Shown here piece by piece: positions 16,962 to 25,615 of a stretch of DNA of 64,000 nucleotides; the stretch's first letter is position 1; each line of letters starts with the position of its first letter. The position numbers and the translations under genes are program-made. This stretch comes from Sphingomonas sp. Leaf230 (GTDB taxonomy: Bacteria > Pseudomonadota > Alphaproteobacteria > Sphingomonadales > Sphingomonadaceae). The DNA lies in assembly GCF_001421745.1 (NCBI RefSeq), contig NZ_LMKW01000001.1, forward strand, positions 922,464-986,463, given 5' to 3'. The notes beneath the pieces are model-generated. The model did not search any database. It was given only the letters and a program-made list of their open reading frames with translations, and was not told where the DNA came from.

Positions 16962-19472
16962 ATGAAAGTACGTCACGCATTGCTGGCTGGCATCGCCGCC
17001 GCATCGTTCGCCACCGCAGGCGCCGCACAGACCGCACCGCAGGCCGATCCGGCCACCACGCCGGTCGACACCTCCGCTGCTCCCGCTGCCGACATCCCGC
17101 AGGACGACATCGTCGTGACCGCGGTCGCGCGCGGCACGAACAAGCTCAACACGTCGATCACGACCAGCTCGATCAGCTCGGATGCGCTGATCCAGCTCGC
17201 GCCGCGCACCTCGGGTGAACTGCTCCGCAACCTCCCCGGCATCCGGGTCGAGGCATCGGGCGGCGACGGCAACGCGAACATCTCGGTTCGCGGCCTGCCG
17301 GTCGCATCGGGCGGCTCGAAGTTCCTCCAGTTGCAGGAAGACGGCCTGCCGATCCTCGAATTCGGCGACATCACGTTCGGCAATGCCGACATCTTCCTGC
17401 GCGCCGATTTCAACGTCCGGACGGTCGAGTCGGTCCGCGGCGGTTCGGCCTCGACCTTTGCGTCGAACTCGCCCGGCGGCGTGATCAACTTCATCTCGAA
17501 GACCGGCGAGCAGGAAGGCGGCGCGTTCCAGCTCAGCAGCGGGCTCGACTACCGCGAGTTCCGCGTCGATTTCGACCAGGGCGGCAAGCTGTCCGACACG
17601 CTGACCTATCATTTCGGGGGATTCTACCGGATCGGTGACGGCCAGCGCGAAGTCGGCTTCGATGGCGTCAAGGGCGGCCAGTTCAAGGCGAACATCACCA
17701 AGTCGTTCGGCGACGGCGGCTATGTCCGCCTGTACGGCAAGTATCTCGACGACCGCGCGATCGGCTATTTGCCGAACCCGGTACAGGTGAGCGGTACGAA
17801 CAGCGACCCGACCTACAGCAACATCGCTAATTTCTCGATCAACAACGGCACGCTGCACAGTGCCGATATCCGCACCGTGCAGACGCTCGACGGCAACAAC
17901 CAGCTCGTCACGCGCTCGATCCGCGACGGCCAGCACCCCGTCGTCTATTTGGCGGGCCTGGAGACGCAGATCCCGGTCGCGGACGGCTGGAACATCGTCG
18001 AGCGGTTCCGCTATTCGGATATCTCGGGCGGCTTCACCTCGCCGTTCCCCTCGGCCGTCGGTTCGGCGCAGTCGATCGCCAACGGCATCGGTGGCGCCGG
18101 CGCGCAGCTGTTCTACGCGAGCGGACCGCAGAACGGTCAACGGATCGCCAACCCCGCGTCGCTCAACGGCAATGGCCTGCTGGCGAACGTCGTACTGTTT
18201 GACGTCGACCTGAAGAGCCTCAACAACATCACCAACGACATCCGCCTCAACGGCTCGGTGCCGGTGGGTTCGGGAACGCTGGCGATCACCGGCGGCTTCT
18301 ACGCCTCGCGCCAGGACATCAAGAGCGACTGGCTGTGGAACTCGTTCGTCCAGACCGTCGCCGATGACGGCCGCTCGGAGCTGGTCGACGTGCGCACCGC
18401 GGCGGGCGTTCCTGTCACGCAGAACGGCACGCCGGGGTATTCGGCATTCGGCTTCGGCAATTGCTGCCGCCGGTCGTACGATCTCGACTACACGACCTAT
18501 GCACCGTTCGCGCAGCTCGGTCTGGAGATCGGCCGCTTCAACATCGACGGCTCGCTGCGCTACGATTTCGGTCGGGCACGCGGTAGCGTCGCGGGTTCGG
18601 ATCTGGGTGCAGGCTTCGGCAGCGGCCTCACGACGTTCGACATCAACGGTAATGGCGTGATCTCGGCGCCCGAGCGTCAGGTCGCGATCATCCCGACGCG
18701 CCGCTCGCCACTCAACTACAACTATGATTACCTGTCCTACTCGGGTGGCGCGAACTATCGCCTGACCGACAGCACCGCGCTGTTCGCCCGCTACAGCCGC
18801 GGCGGTCGCGCCAACGCCGATCGCCTGTTGTTCGGCCCCTCGATCAACACGACCACGGGCGGCCTGACCGACGAAGGCGCGGCGGTCGATTTCGTCCGCC
18901 AGCTCGAAGGTGGGTTCAAGTTCCGCCAGAACGGTCTCTCGCTCTATGCCACCGGCTTCTGGGCACGCACCGAAGAGCAGAATTTCGAGGCGACGACGCA
19001 GCGTTTCTTCAACCGCGAATATGAGGCGAAGGGCGTCGAGCTCGAGGGCCGGATCGCACGCGGGCCGTTCTCGCTGTCGGCAGGCGGCACCTACACCGAT
19101 GCGGAGATCACCAAGGACGTTCTCAACCCCGCAGTCGAGGGCAACCGCCCACGTCGCCAGGCCAAGTTCATCTTCCAGGCGACCCCGCAGGTCGATGTCG
19201 GTCGTCTGACCGTCGGCGCGAACGTGATCGGCACCACCGACAGCTACGCACAGGACAATAACGGGCTGAAGATGCCCGGCTATACGCAGGTTAACGCGTT
19301 CGTGTCGGTGCACCCGACCGAGAACGTCACGCTGTCGATCAACGGCAACAATCTGTTCGACGTGAAGGGCATCACCGAAGCGGAGGAAGGCGCGATCCCG
19401 ACCAACGGCATCGTCCGGGCGCGCTCGATCACCGGCCGGACAATCTCCGCCGCGGTCCGCGTCGGCTTCTGA
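16962..19472 (+). CDS. TonB-dependent receptor of the LacI-controlled sugar locus
   Basis: An 836-residue outer-membrane receptor. The signal peptide ends near AGAAQT. The plug begins at DDIVVTAVARGTNKLNTSI and contains RTSGELLRNLPGIRVE and NISVRGLPV, and the C-terminus is SAAVRVGF. It belongs to a different subfamily from the two upstream receptors, lacking the IGKFPD signature. The start is ATG 16962, with AGGGAGAG 4 nt upstream; earlier in-frame starts would overlap the operators. Twin LacI operators precede it and an amylosucrase follows 20 bp downstream, so sucrose or an alpha-glucan fragment is the likely cargo (inference). Confidence 0.92.
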   Translation: MKVRHALLAGIAAASFATAGAAQTAPQADPATTPVDTSAAPAADIPQDDIVVTAVARGTNKLNTSITTSSISSDALIQLAPRTSGELLRNLPGIRVEASGGDGNANISVRGLPVASGGSKFLQLQEDGLPILEFGDITFGNADIFLRADFNVRTVESVRGGSASTFASNSPGGVINFISKTGEQEGGAFQLSSGLDYREFRVDFDQGGKLSDTLTYHFGGFYRIGDGQREVGFDGVKGGQFKANITKSFGDGGYVRLYGKYLDDRAIGYLPNPVQVSGTNSDPTYSNIANFSINNGTLHSADIRTVQTLDGNNQLVTRSIRDGQHPVVYLAGLETQIPVADGWNIVERFRYSDISGGFTSPFPSAVGSAQSIANGIGGAGAQLFYASGPQNGQRIANPASLNGNGLLANVVLFDVDLKSLNNITNDIRLNGSVPVGSGTLAITGGFYASRQDIKSDWLWNSFVQTVADDGRSELVDVRTAAGVPVTQNGTPGYSAFGFGNCCRRSYDLDYTTYAPFAQLGLEIGRFNIDGSLRYDFGRARGSVAGSDLGAGFGSGLTTFDINGNGVISAPERQVAIIPTRRSPLNYNYDYLSYSGGANYRLTDSTALFARYSRGGRANADRLLFGPSINTTTGGLTDEGAAVDFVRQLEGGFKFRQNGLSLYATGFWARTEEQNFEATTQRFFNREYEAKGVELEGRIARGPFSLSAGGTYTDAEITKDVLNPAVEGNRPRRQAKFIFQATPQVDVGRLTVGANVIGTTDSYAQDNNGLKMPGYTQVNAFVSVHPTENVTLSINGNNLFDVKGITEAEEGAIPTNGIVRARSITGRTISAAVRVGF

Positions 19473-19492
19473 TCGGGCGGGTGAGCGTGACT

Positions 19493-21289
19493 ATGACCTC
19501 CACCGAGCGCCGTCTTGAAGCGCTCGCCCCCCTCCTCAAACGCCAGCTCGAACGCCTGTACGGCACCGATCGGCTGGCGACGCTCTGGCCGCGGATGGGG
19601 ACGATCCTCCGCGACCGGGCGGCCGAACGACCATCGGCGATGGTCGCGCTCGACGAAGCGCGACTGGCCGATCCCGACTGGTTCGTCGCGCCCGACATGC
19701 TCGGCTATTCGACCTATGTCGATCGGTTCGCCGGCACCGTCGGCGGGCTGATCGACCGGGTCGACCACCTCGAATCGCTCGGCGTCCGCTACCTCCATTT
19801 GCTCGCGCTGCTGAAGGCACGCGAGGGCGACAGCGATGGCGGGTTCGCGGTCGCGGACTATCTCGCGATCGAGCCGCGGCTGGGGAAGATGGCTGATGTC
19901 GAGCGGCTTGCCGCACGGCTGCGCGACGGGCAAATAAGCCTGTGCGTAGATCTCGCGCTTAATCACACTGCCGACGATCATGCTTGGGCGAAGGCGGCAC
20001 TGGCCGGCGATCCGCACTATCGCGCCTTTTATCACGTGCTGAGCGAAGACGAAGCGCAGGCGTACGAAGCCGATCTGCCGCAGGTATTTCCGACGACCGC
20101 ACCGGGCAACTTCACGGAAGTGCCGGCAATGGGGGGACAGGTCTGGACAACCTTCTATCCATTCCAGTGGGACCTCAACTGGTCCAACCCCGAGGTGATG
20201 CTCGCGATCGTCGACACGATGCTGCGGCTGGCGAACCACGGCTTCGAGGCGTTCCGGCTCGACTCGATCGCGTTCCTGTGGAAGCAGATCGGCACCGATT
20301 GCCGCAACCGTCCGGAGGCGCACTTCATCGTCCGGGCACTCCGAGCGGCGCTCGACATCGTCGCGCCGGCAACGTTGCTGAAAGCCGAGGCGATCGTGCC
20401 CACCGCGCTGGTGCCGCCGTATTTCGGGGCGGACGAGGGCGCGGACTGGAATGGCGGGTTCGAGCCCGAATGCCATCTCGTGTACAACAATTCGCTGATG
20501 GTCGCAGGCTGGGTCGCGCTCGCCGAACAATCCGCCACCCTGCCCCACGAGATCGTCGAGGCGAGCGGTGGCCTGCCGCGTGGCGCCAACTGGCTCAGTT
20601 ACGCGCGGTGCCACGACGATATCGGCTGGGGCGCAGTGATCGGCGACCTCGCTGGGATCGACCCCGATCCGGTCGCGCGGCTCAAGGTAGCGGCGCGCTT
20701 CCTCGAAGGCGGTGACGGCAGCTGGGCACGCGGTGCGCCGTTCCAGTCGGACGGGTCGGTGCTGCATGGCTCGAACGGGACGATGGCGTCGCTGGCCGGC
20801 CTTGAAGCGGCCAAGGACGAAGACGCGCGCGAAATGGCGTTCCGGCGGATCGCGCTGCTCAACGCGCTGTCTATCGCGAGTGGTGGTCTGGCGACGACCT
20901 ATATGGGCGACGAGGCGGGGCTGCTCAACGACACCAGCTATCTCAGCGATCCCGAGCGCGCGCACGAAGGCCGCTGGCTGCACCGGCCGGAGATGGATTG
21001 GACGGTGCTCGATGGCGCGGCCGCACCGCGGATCAGCGGCGACCTGGAAGCACTGCGCACGGCACGTATTGCGAGCGGTGGCGCGGGTTCGCCGACGACG
21101 ATCGCGACGGGTTCCCCTGCACTGCTCGGGATCGGTTGCGGGAGCGACCGGGTGCTCCTGAACTTTTCTGGCGCTCCCGTGCGAGTAGATGGCTTGGCGG
21201 GCTGGCAGGATCGCCTGTCCGAACAGCCTTGCGGTCACACGCTCGCCGTCGAACCCTGGGGCGTTATCTGGGCAGGCCCCGCAACGTGA
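19493..21289 (+). CDS. Amylosucrase-like GH13 glucosyltransferase
   Basis: A roughly 598-residue GH13 enzyme of the amylosucrase type, which splits sucrose and transfers glucose to an alpha-1,4-glucan (or releases glucose and isomers). GH13 conserved regions: VDLALNHTAD, FRLDSIAFLWK (Asp nucleophile), LLKAEAI (Glu acid/base) and RCHDDIGW (Asp stabiliser, with the amylosucrase-like HDDIGW). The N-terminal helical domain (LLKRQLERLYG) is also amylosucrase-like. No signal peptide is seen, so it is cytoplasmic. It is slightly shorter than the ~630-residue family norm. The start is uncertain: GTG 19481, GTG 19487 or ATG 19493. Sucrose hydrolase and amylosucrase cannot be told apart here. Confidence 0.88.
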   Translation: MTSTERRLEALAPLLKRQLERLYGTDRLATLWPRMGTILRDRAAERPSAMVALDEARLADPDWFVAPDMLGYSTYVDRFAGTVGGLIDRVDHLESLGVRYLHLLALLKAREGDSDGGFAVADYLAIEPRLGKMADVERLAARLRDGQISLCVDLALNHTADDHAWAKAALAGDPHYRAFYHVLSEDEAQAYEADLPQVFPTTAPGNFTEVPAMGGQVWTTFYPFQWDLNWSNPEVMLAIVDTMLRLANHGFEAFRLDSIAFLWKQIGTDCRNRPEAHFIVRALRAALDIVAPATLLKAEAIVPTALVPPYFGADEGADWNGGFEPECHLVYNNSLMVAGWVALAEQSATLPHEIVEASGGLPRGANWLSYARCHDDIGWGAVIGDLAGIDPDPVARLKVAARFLEGGDGSWARGAPFQSDGSVLHGSNGTMASLAGLEAAKDEDAREMAFRRIALLNALSIASGGLATTYMGDEAGLLNDTSYLSDPERAHEGRWLHRPEMDWTVLDGAAAPRISGDLEALRTARIASGGAGSPTTIATGSPALLGIGCGSDRVLLNFSGAPVRVDGLAGWQDRLSEQPCGHTLAVEPWGVIWAGPAT

Positions 21290-21305
21290 ACCGCCACTTT
21301 CTCAA

Positions 21306-21427
21306 TCCTCCCCCGCAAGGGGGAGGTGTTTGGCCCTTGCCAGACGGAGGGGGAAGCATGCGAAACGCTGGTTCCGTGTCCTCCCCCTCCGTCACCTTCG
21401 GCGCCACCTCCCCCTGGCGGGGGAGGA
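21306..21427. repeat. Nested GGGGGAGG palindromic intergenic element
   Basis: A 122-bp element in the amylosucrase-transporter gap. The outer arms at 21306-21328 and 21405-21427 are complementary with about one mismatch, and each is itself a small hairpin (CTCCCCC..GGGGGAG). An inner pair, GACGGAGGGGGA with TCCCCCTCCGTC, completes a nested stem. It resembles the REP-like elements common in sphingomonad genomes and a second element at 27881. It may modulate transporter expression or simply be a dispersed repeat. Confidence 0.7.
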
Positions 21428-21470
21428 TCGATCGGTTCGCACCAGATTATTGCGTACAAGGGGCATAGCA

Positions 21471-22808
21471 ATGAACCTCGGCCTCATGACCAAGCCCCGC
21501 CTCTCGCTGATGCGTCTCATCGAGATGAACCTCGGCTTCCTCGGGCTGCAATTCTCGTTCGGTCTGCAACAGGCCAACATGGCGCCGATCTACGGCTATC
21601 TCGGCGCGGACGAGGCGAGCCTGCCGCTGCTATGGCTCGCCGGGCCGATGACTGGCCTGCTGATCCAGCCGCTGATCGGCGCGATGAGCGACCGGACCTC
21701 GACCCGGATCGGCCGCCGCACCCCCTATTTCCTGGTCGGCGCAATTCTTTGCAGCCTGTGCCTGCTCGCGATGCCGTACAGCCCGACCCTGTGGGTGGCG
21801 GCCAGCCTGTTGTGGGTGCTCGACGCGGCCAACAACGTGACGATGGAGCCGTATCGCGCCTATGTCGGCGATCGCCTGCCCGACGATCAACGCGCGGCCG
21901 GCTTCCTGACGCAATCGGCCTTTACCGGCCTCGCGCAGACGCTGTCGTATCTGGCGCCGTCGCTGCTGGTGTGGATCGGCTTCAACAAAGACGCCGTGGA
22001 TGGCAACGGTATCCCCGACATCACGCGGATCGCCTTCCTGATCGGCGCGGTGCTGTCGCTCGCGACGATCGTTTGGTCGGTCGTCCGCGTGCCTGAACTG
22101 CCCCTGCCCGCGGAAGAGAAGGCCCGGCTGGCGAAGGAACCGCTGACGCTCGGCGGCACGCTCCGCGATCTCAAGACCGCACTGGTCGAGATGCCCAAGC
22201 CAATGCGACAGCTCGCGCTGGCGATGCTGTGCCAATGGTACGCGATGTTCGCCTACTGGCAGTTCATCACCTTCGCGGTCGCACGCTCGCTGCATGGTAC
22301 GTCGGACGCCAAGAGCGAAGCGTTTCGCGATACCGTACTCACCGTCGGCCAGCTCGGCGCGTTCTACAACGCCGTCGCCTTCGCCGCGGCGATCGCGCTG
22401 GTCCCGCTCGCCCGCCGCTGGGGCGCCAAGAGTGCGCACGCCGCCTGCCTGCTCGCGTCAGGCATCGCGATGCTGGCGATCCCCGGCCTGCGCACCGAGC
22501 CCGCGCTGTTCGTCGCGATGCTCGGCATCGGCATCGGCTGGGCGAGCATGATGGGCAATCCGTACATCATGCTGATCGACATGATCCCCCCCGAGCGCAA
22601 CGGCGTCTACATGGGCATCTTCAACATGTTCATCGTCATCCCGATGATCATCGAGAGCCTCACCGTCCCGCTGTTCTACCACTCCGTCATGGGCGGCGAA
22701 CCGCGCAACATCCTGTACCTCGGCGGCGCACTGATGGTGCTCGGCGCGGTGGCCACCACGCGCGTAACCATGAGCGCATCGGTGTCGCCCTCTGAGACCT
22801 CCGCCTAG
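21471..22808 (+). CDS. MFS sugar:cation symporter (SLC45/GPH-like)
   Basis: A 445-residue inner-membrane transporter with about 12 predicted helices. The loop DRTSTRIGRRTPYFLVGA is the MFS/GPH signature also seen in sucrose and maltose symporters of the SLC45-like group. Other traits are LGLQFSFGLQQANMAPIYGYLG in helix 1 and YVGDRLPDDQRAAGFL. ATG 21471 has AAGGGG 7 nt upstream; longer in-frame starts would run through the repeat element. The location after TonB receptor and amylosucrase suggests it carries the disaccharide from periplasm to cytoplasm (inference). Confidence 0.88.
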   Translation: MNLGLMTKPRLSLMRLIEMNLGFLGLQFSFGLQQANMAPIYGYLGADEASLPLLWLAGPMTGLLIQPLIGAMSDRTSTRIGRRTPYFLVGAILCSLCLLAMPYSPTLWVAASLLWVLDAANNVTMEPYRAYVGDRLPDDQRAAGFLTQSAFTGLAQTLSYLAPSLLVWIGFNKDAVDGNGIPDITRIAFLIGAVLSLATIVWSVVRVPELPLPAEEKARLAKEPLTLGGTLRDLKTALVEMPKPMRQLALAMLCQWYAMFAYWQFITFAVARSLHGTSDAKSEAFRDTVLTVGQLGAFYNAVAFAAAIALVPLARRWGAKSAHAACLLASGIAMLAIPGLRTEPALFVAMLGIGIGWASMMGNPYIMLIDMIPPERNGVYMGIFNMFIVIPMIIESLTVPLFYHSVMGGEPRNILYLGGALMVLGAVATTRVTMSASVSPSETSA

Positions 22809-22911
22809 GCCAGGGTCCGAGGCGGCTAAGTATCCGGCCAGTGACATGCTTTGCGGTTTGGCAAAAACTGTGCCGCCCATAGTTCGCGGCAGGCCGGTAA
22901 CTAAACCTTGG

Positions 22912-23769
22912 TCATCGCATCTGCATGAAGAGAGCGAGCGCGTTGCGGGCGCTGTCGGCGAAATAGTCGTATATCGCGCGTGAGACTTCGGCGATAACCG
23001 GCTGGCGGTCGCGCCCCCCTCGCGCGAACACCACGATTGCGACGCGGCGGCCGTCCGGCATGGTGATGAACCCGACGTCATTGGTGATACCGTCGAGCGT
23101 ACCGGTCTTGTCCTCCACCCTGGTACCCGCGGGAAGCAGGGCGCGGATACGGCGCGTGCCCGTCTGGCAGCGGCTCATCAATTCGAGCAGGAATTGACGA
23201 CTTTGCGCTGCCAGGACGGTGCCGTTGTCGAGCTTGTTCAACAACGTGACCATGGCGATCGGCGTGGCGACATCCTTGCTGTCGGCAAGGTGGCCACGCT
23301 CCCTCAGCAACTGGGCGATGGTCCGATCCATTCGGATGCCGGTAATCCTGTGCGACGAGAGCCACTGCTGGATCGCGACGGGGCCCCCGAGAGCGGCAAG
23401 CAACTGGTCGGTCGCCTCGTTGTCGCTATGAACGATCATCAATTCCATGACCTTCGCGGCGGGACGACCGACGATCATATCGCTGAGCGTACGGCGACCT
23501 TGATCGACATCGGCAAGGTAGGCGGCGGCAATCGCGATCTTGACCGTGCTCGCCATCGGAAACGGCGTGTCCCCCCTGACGGACGCGGTCGAGCCATCGC
23601 GAAGGTCCAGGGCAGCGATGCCGTAGTCACCGGAGCGTTCCGCGACCAGCAAACTCAACACGCGTTCGAGCCCGGTAGGCGCAATCGAGTCTGCAGTCGC
23701 CGGTGTCGCAACGAGGAGGCTAGCGGCGATGCTCGAGAGAAACAAGCAGGAAAGCCGAGGTGCGCGCAT
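22912..23769 (-). CDS. Class A beta-lactamase-like serine hydrolase
   Basis: A 285-residue secreted protein with a signal peptide ending near ATADS. Class A active-site motifs are present: STVK (SxxK, about residue 74), SDN in HSDNEATD (about 114) and KTG in EDKTGTL (about 220). In the omega-loop region the usual RxExxLN is not visible; it reads IRMDRTIAQLLRE, so the deacylating Glu166 is absent or replaced by Asp. Acylation by a beta-lactam is possible, but efficient turnover is doubtful; a peptidoglycan-related role is an alternative. It is convergent with the sugar transporter and has no coding partner. Confidence 0.85.
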   Translation of the reverse strand: MRAPRLSCLFLSSIAASLLVATPATADSIAPTGLERVLSLLVAERSGDYGIAALDLRDGSTASVRGDTPFPMASTVKIAIAAAYLADVDQGRRTLSDMIVGRPAAKVMELMIVHSDNEATDQLLAALGGPVAIQQWLSSHRITGIRMDRTIAQLLRERGHLADSKDVATPIAMVTLLNKLDNGTVLAAQSRQFLLELMSRCQTGTRRIRALLPAGTRVEDKTGTLDGITNDVGFITMPDGRRVAIVVFARGGRDRQPVIAEVSRAIYDYFADSARNALALFMQMR

Positions 23770-24059
23770 CAGTCGTCCTTGAATGTCGTCCGTCGTCGAA
23801 GTGGAGATGCTAGACCGAAAAACATGAACGCATCATGTTGCATGCCGCTGAGGAACGAACAACGGCGAATGGCATGCGAAGGGTAGCGAAGCCAGCCATG
23901 TCCGGTATCTGGCTCTTCCGCCCGTCGCTTTTGACATGGCAGCGGCCGCCGCGACTAGGTCCCATGCGGTCAATGATGCCAACGCCTGCGCGTAAGCGTC
24001 GAAGTCGAAAGATTCAAAAGTTACCGGCCCCGGAGAAAACGATGCCGGCTGAGCGCACC

Positions 24060-24770
24060 TCATAGACGCGCAAAAAGATCGCCGATGGACGCGACGAAAT
24101 GCGTGCTCATGGCCGCGATCGCCGCTTTCGGGTCACGGTCGGCGATCGCGCGCGCTAGGTTATGATGGTGCACCAACACGGCGGTACGCTGCCGTGCGGT
24201 GGTTCGCGTTGCCCAGGCGGCAGGCACCGCGTGGACCATCATCGGAGCGAACGAGCGGACGATCTGCAGGAACAGCATATTGCGCCCCGCCTGCGCGATC
24301 GCCTGGTGGAACGCGATGTCGTGGCGGGTCAGCGCGTCGACATCGGTACCGGCCGCTTCCATCGCTTCGGCTAAGCCAACGATCGTCCGTGCCTCGTCGT
24401 CGGTGCGCTCGATCGCGGCGAGTTCGGCGGTGCGCAGTTCCAACGTGCGGCGCACGTCCCAGATCTGCACCATCGAGATCTGCGCCGTCGCCACCGCGTG
24501 ATCCAGCGACGTCGCCATCACCGATCCGTCGATCGCGGCAACGCGTGCACGCCGGCCATTGCCCACGTCGATCAGCCGCAACGCCGCCAGCGCGCCGAAC
24601 GCTTCGCGCAGCACCGGCCGGCTGACACCCAGCTCGGTCGCGAAATGCCCCTCGGATGGCAGCGTATCGCCGACCTTCATGTCGTTGGTGCGGATATGCG
24701 TGCGGACCGCGTGAACCGCCTGGTCGACGAGCGAGCCGCCCTCGATCAGTCGCAGGCTCGCTGCTCTCAT
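24060..24770 (-). CDS. FadR-subfamily GntR transcriptional regulator
   Basis: A 236-residue GntR regulator: winged HTH at the N-terminus (DTLPSEGHFATELGVSRPVLREAFGAL region, about residues 36-62) and an all-helical FCD ligand-binding domain with RHDIAFHQAIAQA and paired histidines near the C-terminus (HHHN, MSTHF) that could bind metal and a carboxylate. FadR-type regulators often sense lactate, glycolate, gluconate or other acids, which fits the neighbouring 2-hydroxyacid enzymes. ATG 24770 overlaps the AraC stop by 4 bp (ATGA). It is the last gene of the leftward unit. Confidence 0.9.
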   Translation of the reverse strand: MRAASLRLIEGGSLVDQAVHAVRTHIRTNDMKVGDTLPSEGHFATELGVSRPVLREAFGALAALRLIDVGNGRRARVAAIDGSVMATSLDHAVATAQISMVQIWDVRRTLELRTAELAAIERTDDEARTIVGLAEAMEAAGTDVDALTRHDIAFHQAIAQAGRNMLFLQIVRSFAPMMVHAVPAAWATRTTARQRTAVLVHHHNLARAIADRDPKAAIAAMSTHFVASIGDLFARL

Positions 24771-25519
24771 GCCGCGAGCCGCGGTGCGCGCAGCGAGGAC
24801 GGGGTCGCGCCGAACTGCCGCGAGAAGGCACGCGTGAAACTCGCGTTGTTGAGATAGCCGCACTGGTACCCGATCGACGATACCGGCAGGTCGGTCGCGA
24901 TCAGCAGCTGACGGGCCGCCCCCAGCCGCCGGTCGAGAAGCGCGTCGGCGACCGTGCAGGCGAACATGTCGCGGAAGCCGCGCGTCAGCTTCGCCCGGTT
25001 CAGTCCACAGGCGCGCGCGATCGAATCGAGCGTCATCTTCTCGCCCCAGCGCTCGTCGATCATCCGCTTCGCCGCGACGATCCGCTGGCTGTCGCGAGCG
25101 GACAATTGCCCGGCCCCCGCGAGAGGGACAAGGTCGTCCTCGACGATCCGCTGGAACGTGCTGGACAGGAGCTCGATGCATTTTGCCGAACGATGCGTGC
25201 TGCGCCAGGGTTCGGGCAGCGTGCAATCGAGGATCGCCGCGACCATCATCCGCAACTCGCTCGGCAGATGGCACGCGATGCTCGCGTCGGGCGCGTAATC
25301 GAAGACCCGCAGGCAGGCGCCACGTTCGACCGCGAGGACGAGGATCGCGCGCCCCTCCGAGGGAACCGTGCCGGTGGTGACGGTGACCTGCGCCGGCGCG
25401 TCCTCGCCGAGCGTGAAGCAAAGGACCACCGCGTCGGCGGAAACAGCCGTCGGGTCGACCAGGCCCTCGCCGATGAATGCCGCCATCTCGGGCGACACCG
25501 TGACCCGTTCCTTCTGCAT
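24767..25519 (-). CDS. AraC-family transcriptional regulator
   Basis: A 250-residue regulator whose C-terminal ~100 residues form the double HTH: KMTLDSIARACGLNRAKLTRGF, then LPVSSIGYQCGYLNNASFTRAFSRQFG. The N-terminal domain is not recognisable. ATG 25519 is preceded by GCGAGGA about 6 nt away; an earlier ATG at 25576 is in frame but would overlap the palindrome at 25579. The gene sits between an MFS transporter gene and the GntR gene, coupled to the latter. Two regulators in tandem suggest layered control of the hydroxyacid/ester locus. Confidence 0.88.
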   Translation of the reverse strand: MQKERVTVSPEMAAFIGEGLVDPTAVSADAVVLCFTLGEDAPAQVTVTTGTVPSEGRAILVLAVERGACLRVFDYAPDASIACHLPSELRMMVAAILDCTLPEPWRSTHRSAKCIELLSSTFQRIVEDDLVPLAGAGQLSARDSQRIVAAKRMIDERWGEKMTLDSIARACGLNRAKLTRGFRDMFACTVADALLDRRLGAARQLLIATDLPVSSIGYQCGYLNNASFTRAFSRQFGATPSSLRAPRLAA

Positions 25520-25578
25520 GCTATCCTCGCCCAACACCGATCTCCTGTTCCCGATTGCCGGGATTGGGTCGATCATGC

Positions 25579-25593
25579 AGCTATCGGATAGCT
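25579..25593. promoter_or_regulatory. Palindromic operator before araC-gntR pair
   Basis: AGCTATCGGATAGCT is a perfect 15-bp palindrome around one central base, 60 bp before the AraC start. The same sequence with one outer mismatch recurs at 31591 before the TonB receptor of this locus. It is likely a binding site of the GntR or AraC protein, giving autoregulation. Confidence 0.65.
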
Positions 25594-25615
25594 CACGCAA
25601 GAGCTATCTTACAGG

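Noticed and set aside
16692..19313. 873-codon minus-strand frame opposite the LacI-controlled TonB receptor
   Set aside because: Very long but antisense to a receptor with clear plug and barrel; no motif or plausible start.
19280..21238. 652-codon minus-strand frame opposite amylosucrase
   Set aside because: The plus strand carries all GH13 catalytic motifs; the antisense frame has none.
23833..24065. Small opposing frames of about 76 codons in the gap before the GntR gene
   Set aside because: No family resemblance or convincing ribosome site; the interval looks non-coding.
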